A DNA stretch of 64,000 nt from Nectonema munidae (lineage: Eukaryota; Nematomorpha; Nectonematoida; Nectonematidae). The stretch lies in the NCBI GenBank assembly GCA_030549495.1, contig JAUIRK010000101.1:682001-746000 (forward strand), in the 5' to 3' direction. A program made the position numbers and the translations under genes. The notes beneath the pieces were generated by a model, which saw nothing but the letters and a program-made list of their open reading frames with translations, made no database searches and was not told the DNA's origin. This document shows positions 42,101 to 54,100 of the stretch, one piece after another; the first letter of the stretch is position 1, and each line of letters starts with the position of its first letter.

Positions 42101-45100
42101 AATTGTGCTAAATTTGAGTTGAAAGATGCTAAATACCATGATCCATCAGTCAAACATCGGTTTATCCGACCATCTACCCATGATTATATGTGTATAAATC
42201 AAAATAAAGCTGAAAAAAAATTTATTACTAAAGTTTACTACAATCAAAATATCTTTATAAACTTGGTTCAGAGTAACAATTGGTTTGTTTCAAATACTTA
42301 TTGGCCACATTAATAATAAACTATATAGTTGAGCTAAAAATTAAATCTAAAAAACGCTCAGAATAAACAATTTAAATAAATATAAAGTTAATAATCAAAA
42401 ATAGGTAACGACTAAACTACTGAAGATGATTGGGGGGGGGGGGGGGATAACATTTTTACAAGTGGATCCAACTTAACAATTAACACCAATTTTTTGCCGT
42501 TAAAAAATAAAAGGCCGCACCCGCTTGAACAAAAGGTATTCCTAGTAAATTTTTGCTAATTGCACTGATAAGAAATCTTCTTGGAATGTTATTAACTTTT
42601 TATTGAAAAGTAAAAATACCTCCCTAATCTCTCGATTTCATCGGCAATGTTGGTACTAATGAAGCAAACTTCTGTGAATTGTTTTCTAACTATTTTACTA
42701 GTAATTTTAATTTCCAACTTACTTTGTTTTTCAGTGAATCCCATAAAAATGAAAAATCGTTTCCATCGTGTATTTCTTTTTATTTATATAACATTGTTGT
42801 TTAAGTTTCAATTTTTTACTGTCAACTTTTCTTGCCAATAGAAATAAGATTAATCAGGTGTCCCAACCTCAACTCATCTCCTCAATGGAATATTTTATAA
42901 TCATACTTATGCATATACACGTTATATCATTTTTTTTCCACTTTAATTTATGATTTTATCATTATTATTTTGCTTTCCAGATACTTAGACATAAAGAATG
43001 AGATAGATTGTGCCTGTGCAGAAAATTTCTATAGATCCTTGGAATCAGACACGTATAAAAAATGTTTGAAGAATGAGTGCGACTTAGAAACAAACGCTGG
43101 ATGCCTTGAAAATGAAGTTTGTTCTTTGATAAAAAAGAAGCATCAATACGCAAACCACTTAATTCATGCATGCAAGTGTAGAACAGGATTTCAAAGATAC
43201 AATGATAATAATGGAACATGTGTGGCGGCGGAATGCAACCTTGCTACAAATTTTGGTTGTTCCTCACCTTCTCAACAATGTCAATTTTCTCGCCAAACTT
43301 CAAGAATTCAGTGCAGTTGTTCTCCTGGTTATACAAATTATTCTGGAGCACTGTGCACAAGATACACGTGCAATATTGAAAATAATTCTGGGTGTGAACG
43401 TAATGAAGTTTGCAAGCTGAATCATCATGATAATGTTATTCAATGTGATTGTGTTGATGGATTTGCTAAGAAAATAATCGATTCTCAAATGAACGCCTCT
43501 CAAAGTTGTGAAAAAGTTCAATGTAAACTGGGAAGCAATGATGGTATGCGATTCATATTCTCTTATCGGGCAAAGGTTTGGCACCAATTAGAATTGAACC
43601 CATTTACATAATTACTTCAAATAGTAAGCTCTGCGTAATATTTTTTTGAAAGATCTGTTTGTTCATTGCCATGCTGACAGATTGATTTATTGTTGTCATT
43701 AATTTCGTTACATTCCGTCTATTACAGAGTTTTTCGATCTATTACGTCGTTATTGAAATCAATTGAGTCGTAATATTGCAATCAATTGAGTCGTAATATT
43801 GCAATCAATTGAGTCGTAATATTGCAATCAATTGAGTCGTAATATTGCAATCAATTGAGTCGTAATATTGCAATCAATTGAGTCGTAATATTGCAATCAA
43901 TTGAGTCGTAATATTGCAATCAATTGAGTCGTAATATTGCAATCCATTGAGTCGTAATATCGCAATCAATTGAGTCGTAATATTGCAATCAATTGAGTCG
44001 TAATATTGCAATCAATTGAGTCGTAATATTGCAATCAATTGAGTCGTAATATTGCAATCAATTGAGTCGTAATATTGCAATCAATTACGTCAATTTTCAT
44101 TCAATTGAGTCGTAATATTGCAATCAATTGAGTCGTAATATTGCAATCAATTGAGTCGTAATATTGCAATCAATTGAGTCGTAATATTGCAATCAATTGA
44201 GTCGTAATATTGCAATCAATTGAGTCGTAATATTGCAATCAATTGAGTCGTAATATTGCAATCAATTGAGTCGTAATATTACAATCAATTGAGTCGTAAT
44301 ATTGCAATCAATTGAGTCGTAATATTGCAATCAATTGAGTCGTAATATTGCAATCAATTGAGTCGTAATATTGCAATCAATTGAGTCGTAATATTGCAAT
44401 CAATTGAGTCGTAATATTGCAATCAATTACGTCAATTTTCATTCAATTACGTCAATTTTCATTCAATTACGTCAATTTTCATTCAATTACGTCAATTTTC
44501 ATTCAATTACGTCAATTTTCATTCAATTACGTCAATTTTCATTCAATTACGTCAATTTTCATTCAATTACGTCAATTTTCATTCAATTGCGTCAATTTTC
44601 ATTCAATTACGTCAATTTTCATTCAATTACGTCAATTTTCATTCAATTACGTCAATTTTCATTCAATTACGTCAATTTTCATTCAATTACGTCAATTTTC
44701 ATTCAATTACGTCAATTTTCATTCAATTACGTCAATTTTCATTCATCTACGTCAATTTTCATTCATCTACGTCAATTTTCATTCAATTACGTCAATTTTC
44801 ATTCAATTACGTCAATTTTCATTCAATTACGTCAATTTTCATTCAATTACGTCAATTTTCATTCAATTACGTCAATTTTCATTCAATTACGTCAATTTTC
44901 ATTCGATTACGTCAATTTTCATTCGATTACGTCAGTTTTCATTCAATTACGTCGTAATTCATTGCAATAACGACTCAATTGATTGCAATAACGACTCAAT
45001 TGATTGCAATAACGACCCAATTGATTGCAATAACGACCCAATTGATTGCAATAACGACCCAATTGATTGCAATAACGACGTAATAGATTGAAACTGAATT

Positions 45101-48100
45101 CAATTTTAGTGGTTATCTTCTTTACATATGTAAATATATTTATACTAAATATATAAATAATTTTTTTCAGTATAAAGTAATTTTGGTGGTTTTCTATTTA
45201 AAGTTGTAAACAATTATCAGAAGAATGATTTATTCCAGAGTATTTTCTAGAGTTAAACTTTCAAAAAATTTTATACTGTAAATATTTGATTATTATAGAT
45301 TCTACAACTTATTTAAGCCATGTTATTCTTAAAGCAAAAAGTTAATTTTGAATTAATTGATAACGACTTAAAAATCTATTTTAATTTAAATATATTTATT
45401 TAATTATAATAATTTATAAATAAAAGAAATTTTTATTGAATAATAATAATTATTACAAAATTTTATGATTCCACCCATAAGTCGCAGTTATGGTTTTATC
45501 TATTTGAAGAAAATATACATCAAGGTATTTAACTTTTGTGTGTTGTTTCATATTTTATAAAATCATTCAATACTTATCGTGATCTTAATTCATACAGTAA
45601 AAATATTAAGCATTTATCATTTTCTGAATAAGAGGGGTTTGAGCTATTCACCAGTTTTCAATTTTGTTTAGTAAATAAAAATGTCTTGATGTTATCGCTA
45701 TTTAATATTTTAAAAACATAATAAATTTGAAAAATTTAGTTTCTCGACTAGTTTCGGGATTAGTTTACCTTCTTCAAAGGATAAGACGAGTTATGCATGT
45801 ACTTCAAACAATAATAAATGCTCTGTATATTGTTTTCGATGAAATTACATGCATAACTCTTTTCTTGGAAAGGCAGCCTTTTGCCGAAACTATTTTGGCT
45901 ATATAAATTATAATTTTCAATGCCAGCTAGAATTTTAAAAATGAATTTAGCATTGGATGCTCCGTTTTGGAGTTGTGCTCTCCATCAGTCATGCATAATA
46001 ATCTGATTTCAATAGTATGCAAATAAAGCCAAACTTGGGAACAGAAAAATTCGTTTAATTTGAAATCACGTTATTATTCAGTTCTGATGGTAATCATAGC
46101 TCCACTGTTAAAGCCTGTTTCTAAAACGCTAAATGGCGTTAAAACTTAAACTAAAATGGAAATAGATACAATACACTTTTGTTTTTACATATATATATAC
46201 ACATATTAATTAATATAAGGGACAGTGCCTAAGTGCTACGTAGTTAATTGAATGTCAATGCACTAGCTTTAAAGATTAGTTGTGTCTCCAATTAGATAGT
46301 TAGGTATGGTTTCGGTTTAGAGTTAAAGTTATAATTAGAGTTAAAATTCATTCTCATGAAGCGTCCATTTCTTCTAGTCTTGATAGAAGATTACCCTCTG
46401 TTATAAAATTTACATTTAAGGATGTCGTGATAATGAAGAATGCTCCATTAAAAGTGGAATTCCGACTTGCTTGTGTTCTTATCGGTATACCAAGCCCATT
46501 GGTTCTTCAAAGTGCTTGCTAACGACGTGCAATTTATTGAATAGTGATGGCTGCTCACCAAATCAAGTTTGTTCTGTTATCGGAGGTAATTTTTTTTAAT
46601 CCTTAATTTTTATATTTTCACATATATCAGTGGTCTGACAAGACCACAGGAGACAACAAAACGAAACAACCAAATGTATAGAAAGTATATGTAACATCCA
46701 AAGTATAGCTCTTTTGCCAGACATACTATATATCTTAATATATAGTTTTGATTTTTTTGATCAACCCCAGAAAACCAACTTCCAATAAAAATTTTCCAAT
46801 GAAAATTTGCCTAACTTTTAAAATATCATGCTAGAGTCAAAATATATAAAATCTTAGAAAAATTAAAAAAAATAACAAAGTTATGTTTTTTAAAATGTGT
46901 AAATAGGGAAATAAAAAGTAAAATTTTATTCAAAATAATTTGTAACAGTATTAATTTTCGTTTGTTCAGACAAACACAACCGTTGAATGATAACAGTAGA
47001 AAACAAGGAACAAAGAGTGGGAAAGAATATAATAATAATAATAATAATAGCATATTAATACATTTATAATTTCTGGCCTAAAAAATTTCTTATTCTTTTT
47101 GTAAATATATTATATAAATGACATTATTCAACCCTAAGCATGACCCCAAAAATCTCTTTTTCTTTTTACAAATATAATATGAAAATAAGAATATTTAACC
47201 ATAACCATAACCCCAAAAACCTCTTATTCTTATTGATTAGAATTTGGACATTAAAAAAAAAACCAACCCATAAGCTTAAAAAATCTCTTTTTATTTTTGC
47301 AAATATTTTATAAAAATGACATTATCTAACCCTTAGCATAAGCCTAGAAAATCTTTCTTTCTTAACAGGGTTGGTTGCAAAGCCGAGTTGACCTATGTTA
47401 TCAAATTGGGTCCCGTGCTTTGAATATTATAAATATATATATTTAATAAATATTTTAAGATAAAATTGATTGCAAATGCAAATCTGGATACCGTGAAATC
47501 AGTAGAAGAGATTCTTTATTCTGCCAAAAAGTTATTTGTGCTAATGACTCTTCGTGTGGCCCGAATTTAAAGTGTGTCACGAATGGAACGGAATGTGTGT
47601 GTCAAGACGGCTACTCATACAACTCAAAATCTCATCATTGTGAAGTGAAAGAGTGCGAGTATGGTGACAGAAGCACGTGCAACATTAATGAGGAATGTGT
47701 GAGCAAAGAAGATAGAAATTTCTGTCATTGTGTTTCTGGTTTCAAAAAATCGACCCAGTCCAATGGTAGATACTTTTTTTACTTTAGCTTTTGAATGAAA
47801 TTTTTTTCATACGAAAACAAATTATTAATTTTTTTATCAGATAAACAAAACCTTTAAATGCTGAGAGTAGAAAACAAGAACAAAGAGTGAGAAAGAAGAA
47901 TATAATAATAGTATTAATATTGGGATGTAGTATACAAATAGGGATTAATTATGATTGAAATTACAGATAAATCATATACAATAAGTGTGCTGTGTGCATA
48001 AGATTATGATAGAAATGATAAATCTAAATATGGAACCATATGCAGTTTATTAACATATATAGTTTTTCTTATTCATTAGCATATCATTTTCATAATTTTC

Positions 48101-51100
48101 CTAATCTCATTAATTTTAAAGTATCGAGTAAAAGTTTAATTAAAAAAATGCAATTGTTTAAGATTCTTCCTTCGGATATCAAATTTTGTATCATAAAAAA
48201 ATGCTTTTTTTTTAGACAACTGCTTTCCTTCAGAATGTGATAAGTCGACTATCAACGGTTGCTCATATGGTCAATCCTGTGTTTTTAGGGACAAAAAATT
48301 TATCTGTCTTTGCAAAGATGGCTTCCATTTTGATCCTGAAAATCTTGACTACTGTTATCCAGCTTCCTGCAATCCCTTTTCCAATGAGTACACTTTTGAA
48401 TATTTCTCATTTTTTTCCGATTTTAATGAGTTCAATTTTTTACAGAGGATGTGATGATGAGACGGAAAAATGTGTTTTATCGAATAAACAAATATTTCAA
48501 TGCTATTGCAGGAAGAACTTCCAACGAAGTGTTAGTAATGGAGCTTGCATCAAGAATGCTTGCAATGACTCCAACACAATTGAATGTGATGAAAATAAAG
48601 GTTAATTCGTTTTTAAATAATAATCTTCCATCATTTTAGTCATTGTAATATTTGCATATTTTTTCCTAAGGGCAGTGACAGATTCCCTTACTCTTCTCAA
48701 TTTTTCAACATCAGTTGTTAAATTAAGTTTAAGCTGATTTTTAAAAAAAAGAAGTTCCGTATGCTGATATGAGTAAATAATATTCATTGAGTAATACGAG
48801 TAATATTCTAAGCACGCACTCATTCTCAAGGCTTTCGTATATAGAGTGATTTTAGAAAATTTTTTATTAAATCACTTAGGATAAGTTTTCTTCTACTTCC
48901 GCACATGTGCTTTCATTCCGTTTTTTTGTAATATGAAGTTAAGAGTTTTTAAAATAAAGTAATATTGATTACATTTTTTCAATGAATCCCCAGAATTTGA
49001 TCGATATCAAACATGAATGAGATGCGCATTTAGCCAATAAAATATTGTATTATGAAATAAGTGATCTTTAAGTCTCAGATACGAATAAATGCCAAATTCA
49101 TATTTGACTGTTGAGTTGTTAGTTTCAATGAATAACTATTGGCTTCATTTTTTTATTTTCCATTTTGTTTAAAATATTTCGTTTTATTTATTAAACACTA
49201 AAACGACAGGAAAATAATCTTATTAAAACGACATCGCGGTCACTACCCCGAACGTACGATGAAAATTAAGCAATACATTTAAAAATAGAAATATCGTGTT
49301 TTTTAAACAAAAAATTATTTAAAAATTTCTTCATAACCATGATAAGCCATTAGCAATAAAAAAATTTAATCCTTGATTTTAATTTTTATAATTTTTGCAA
49401 AAAGTAATTGCTTTCACAATTTGATAATTTACATTTATCGCATGTTTTTGAATCTTTATTATGACATTAAAAGCCTGTTTCACTAACTTCTATTACAAAA
49501 AATTTACCGAGAAGATAATTAGTTCTTAAATTAATTAAAGTATTTTGCTTTCATATCCACCATTATCCAACTTTTTTTCCAATATTTGTTATTAGCACCT
49601 TGCTTTTGTTTGCAATAGTTTCTCCTTAATAGTAAGTTCTGGATAAGGAACATAAGATTTTCGGCTATTTTCCAAGAATATTTCCCAAATTTCAGATATG
49701 ATAGCAAACTTATCGCCTTTTATACGAATAAAGTTTTCACTCTCCAACAGCTCCTCTGAATATACATAAAGCCAAAAATTCCAACTGTTTAATTGAAAGA
49801 TTCCATTCATCTTTTTCTCTGATCGCTTCTTCAATGATACTCGTTGGACCTGAATTGGATTTGAAAACGTTTTGAAGCTCTTCTTTTTACATTACTAATT
49901 TTACCCCATCAGTTCGAGCTTTAGCTTCACTGAATGACTTTATTGAAATTGATTTTAATACACTGAGTTTATCCCCGTTTACTAAATAAATTTTAAAGTG
50001 TAAATCGAATATTTTTCTATTCATTAATTAAGTATTTTAGTGGGAAAATGGAACTGTCCTATAGAATAGTAAATAAATTATTTACTTACTATAGTAAATA
50101 ATTACTTAATTACTAAATTTCTCACTTGAGAGAATCATCTTTTGAAATTGTATCTTTTTATTGCAATTAAACTTTTATTATTTTACGTTTAGCAAAGAAT
50201 TGCGATTGAGCAAAAAGAATGGGTGTTATAAAAACAGTCACTCATAATATACAGCTCTGAATTTTTTCTTTTAAACCTCATTTTCAATTGTCAAAGTACT
50301 TTTAATTACTTGCTCATCTACTTTTAAACTATCTTTTGAATGATAAGTCATTAATCGTGGGTGTAATAACTTTTTAGTCACAGACCCCCTACATTTAAAG
50401 AGTGTTGCTGCATTGGTAAAAACAGTAATAAAAAATAAAATATTTTTTAAAATTTCTAAATTCTCTAGTACCAAATTGTCGTAGCTCCAATGATAATAAT
50501 TCAAAATTGATATTATAAAGTTTAAATTTGTAAATATATCACATTTATAAAAGTAAAAAATACAAGGGGCTTAAGATTCGATATTAGAATGTAAAATCTG
50601 AAATATAATGCATTCAAAGTTTTTGACGGGTGGGGTGGGATGGATTATCGATAACTGATATAGAGTGCAAATATTTTAGTTGAACTCTTACATGTGAAAT
50701 TTGAATGTTTTGAAAGCATCCAATTTACGATTAATCTCTAATTATTCTATTTTAAAACACCGCTTTATCGAGCAATATCCATTAAAATGTTTGATTTATC
50801 CGCTAAAATATACTTATGCAAGAATGTTGAAGCATATTTATTTAGGTACTTGTTAGTTCGATTTCTTCTTTGTCAGTGAGTTAAATACAATCAGTTGATC
50901 ACTTTAGTTAAGACAATTTTAGTTTACTTACTATCAAAAATCAACTCACAATGAGATAGTAGTTTTAAATTACGCTGTAGAAATTTCCTTCATTTCTGGA
51001 CATTATGAATTTATTTTAGATTAATCTCTAAAAAGAAATATTGATTTGGCAATATTTTATTTTTAGACTATTACAATACTTACATTGGTTCTAGCGAAGA

Positions 51101-54100
51101 ACAAAAATGCAACGAAGTGATTGACAGCTTTAATGGGTGTGGTTTAAACGCAGAGTGTGTTGAAACGAATTCCGACATATACTGCAAATGCCTTGATGGA
51201 TACAAGAAGAATGAACTATTCAATTGTCAAAGTACTTTTAATTACTTGCTCATCTACTTTTAAACTATCTTTTGAATGATAAGTCATTAATCGTGGGTGT
51301 AATAACTTTTTAGTCACAGACCCCCTACATTTAAAGAGTGTTGCTGCATTGGTCAATACAACAGTAGACTGCCGATTGGATCCAAGCGTCTGTGGCTCAA
51401 ACGCCAACTGTGACTTGGTTCAGGGGGTGGGTGTGTGCAAATGTTTAGACGGATACGCAAAAAACCTAATAAATCAGTGCAAAAAGGACATCGCACAAGA
51501 ATACACGAGCTATTCGAATTTGGAAAAGAAAACGCAAAGGGAAGGTAGGATTTCGGATGAGTGTAGGATATTTGAACAAATTTCATTCGCTTCTTTCATC
51601 CATTAGATCTTTGTGATGGCGTTCAGTGTAGAGAACATGAATTCTGTGACTTGACCATTGCAACAGGGCTGTGTGAATGCGAAGAAGAGTATGCTAGAAA
51701 GAGTGTGGACAATACTTGTGAAAAATACGCCCACGTCACGCTCAACTTTCCCGTAAAGATTACTCACGATTCGATATTAGGAGCAACAATGCATGAATTG
51801 AAATCAAATTTGCTTCGTGACTTCTCCAAATGTAAGAATTTTATCTATACCTCACCCTTTAACGCCGGTGGGACATATATGTCCCACAAGTTTTACCTGA
51901 AATTAATTTTATTTATATATACATATAATTTTATATATATGCAAAATTCAATCAATAAGACATTCATGATTAAAATTACGTTTTTGTAAAAAAGTCATTT
52001 CCTACTTTTTTTTTGTTTTAGGCTGTTTTTTATGTTAAAAATGGGAAATGAAATCATTTTTCTTTTACCTGTTTTTTTTGTAGAATCTAGACAGAAATGA
52101 CAAAATTAAGAATGTATTATATAAAAAAATAAATATTTAAGTGTATATATTTAAATTATAACGACAGCTGTTTTAGTATATAAGAAATATATATATTTAC
52201 AAAGGGACATATTTCTCCATATAGGCAGAAAGTAAAAATTTTTTAATAAAAACAATAAGGTAAAGAAGAATACAATATATTACAATAAAATAAAAATATT
52301 TGTATTTATAATCAATAAAATAATTTTTAGTTTAAAATATAATAATTTTTTTTTAATACTCTATAAAACATAAATTTAAAATAGCTTCACGTAATTTACA
52401 CACAAGAATTTTAAATTATAAAAAAATTGTATCGAACAAATTGTGTTTGCTGAAAACAGTGATGCATCAGATGTTGATTATAATTTGGATGAGGAAGATA
52501 TCAACTTTTTAGAAGAGGAGAATTCGTTATCTATCGTTATATAATTGAAGTTATATAACTTCAATGAAGGAAAAATGTGAAGAAAAAAGCAAGTAAAAAA
52601 CAATGGTTGAATGAAATACCGAAAAAAGAAAGCCTGAATGAAGCAGTTTAGAAGAAAAAGAAGCAGTAAATGTTTGAAGAGTTGGGGTATGTGTAGGAGA
52701 AAAAATAAGAACAGTAAATAATAAGTGATCATTAATTGACCCATGAGGTTCTTTTAAGGTAGGTATGTCAATGACATGAAAACTTAATTACTATTGCGTT
52801 TTATAGAAATATTAAAATCCATGCAAGGAAAAGCATAAATATCTTCAATTATGTGGAATAGAGTCAATAGACGAACACATGATATCATTCAAGAGTAAAA
52901 ACTTTATGAAACAATATATCAAAAACAAACCAATAAAATGGGGTTTCAAAGTTTTTTGTAGATGTTCAAGTGATGATGGATATCTTTATGAATTCGATAT
53001 TTATACCGGCAAAAAAAGAAGAGTGTGAAGAACGACTTGGACCGAATTGGCTATTGAAATTGACAGAAAAGCTTCAAGGTTTATCCTGTTATGTTTTTTT
53101 TTCGATAATTATTTCTCATTAGTAAACCTGATGAATATTTTATACAACCATAAAATATTTTCAATTGCAACAATCAACAAATCAAGAAAAGATTTACCAA
53201 ATTTCATACCAGATAAAAAAATGAAGAGGGGAGATTCTGAGTGTTTTTATTCTTCCAAATCAAATATATATGTGTTACAAAATGGTACGATAATAAATCA
53301 GTTATTTTGATTTCAAATTTTTTCAATGGCAAGGACGTTACTGTTTCAAGAAGAGGAAAAAGAGGGTTTACTGATAAAATCGAAATATGCTGTCCTGTCA
53401 TGGTCAAGAAATATAATCAAAGCATGGATGGTGTATATATACTTGATCAGAAAATAAGCTATTATATAAATGATAGAATATATTGTAAAAAGTATTATAG
53501 TAAAATTTTCCTTGACTTGTTTACAGTTTGCGTGGTGAACTCTCATATCATTTTCACTAAGAATTGTGATAAAATTTATGATTTGAGACAGTTTATAAGA
53601 ATTATTGCAAGAGAGCTAATCAACAATTTTAGTTCAAGAAATAGAGTTGCACCAAACTTCATCTTGTCCAAAAGAGCTATAGTCACCCCAAGGCCATCAG
53701 AAAGTGAGCATGTGATGTTGAAATCCATCAAACGCCAAAGATGTTTCCTTTGTTCTAAAAGAAATATCGAAAATCGAACCAACAACTCTTGTTCAAAATG
53801 CACAGTTTTTTTGTGTTTTACGGCAAATAGAAATCGTTTCGCCCTTTATCATAAAGTTTCAAATTTAAATTAATAATTTTTTTTGTTTTAAAATTAAAGT
53901 TATCATGGTATAAAATTAAATATTTCTTCTAAGACTCTTTTTAAACATTTTTGTCACCTACTGCCATGGGCACAAATATGTCCCATTTCAGTGTAAAGAA
54001 ATAGAGGATCGGTTTGTGTTTATTTTATCTAATTTATATCTTTTGAACAAAAATAATAATAAGTAAACAAAAAATTTATTAAAATAAAAAGTTTAAACCT

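Larger units (their letters stand above)
40866..42980 (+). other. intron 14 (2.1 kb)
   Basis: Phase-2 intron within EGF 3. It holds a zinc-knuckle-like coding scrap (41911-42310) and a run of 15 G (42432-42446). An open frame at 42647-42841 is hydrophobic but has no supporting context. No complete transposon was recognised. Confidence 0.55.
43544..46420 (+). other. intron 15 (2.9 kb) with composite minisatellite
   Basis: Phase-1 intron within EGF 7. Contains the minisatellite complex 43737-45088 and a foldback repeat at 45749-45891; the rest is AT-rich. Confidence 0.65.
48601..51066 (+). other. intron 19 (2.5 kb) with piggyBac fragment and duplicated segment
   Basis: Phase-1 intron lying in the middle of the truncated EGF 13. 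It contains a minus-strand piggyBac transposase fragment (49592-49834) and the 135-bp segment 50283-50417 that reappears unchanged at 51219-51353. No exon encoding the missing EGF half was found on the plus strand. Confidence 0.6.

Noticed and set aside
43757-44424. Regular array of repeats resembling a CRISPR
   Set aside because: The 23-bp units are directly adjacent with no unique spacers, in a eukaryotic intron. It is a minisatellite.
44404-45091. Two long overlapping open frames (188 and 224 codons) with a repeating peptide
   Set aside because: They are produced by the 20-bp minisatellite unit, which has no stop in any frame; the peptide just repeats every 20 residues (60 bp). There is no splice or start context.
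50271-50504. Minus-strand frame upstream of the piggyBac fragment as more transposase
   Set aside because: Its residues (TNAATLFKCRGSVTKKLLHP) do not match the expected piggyBac region, and half of it is the 135-bp segment also present at 51219.
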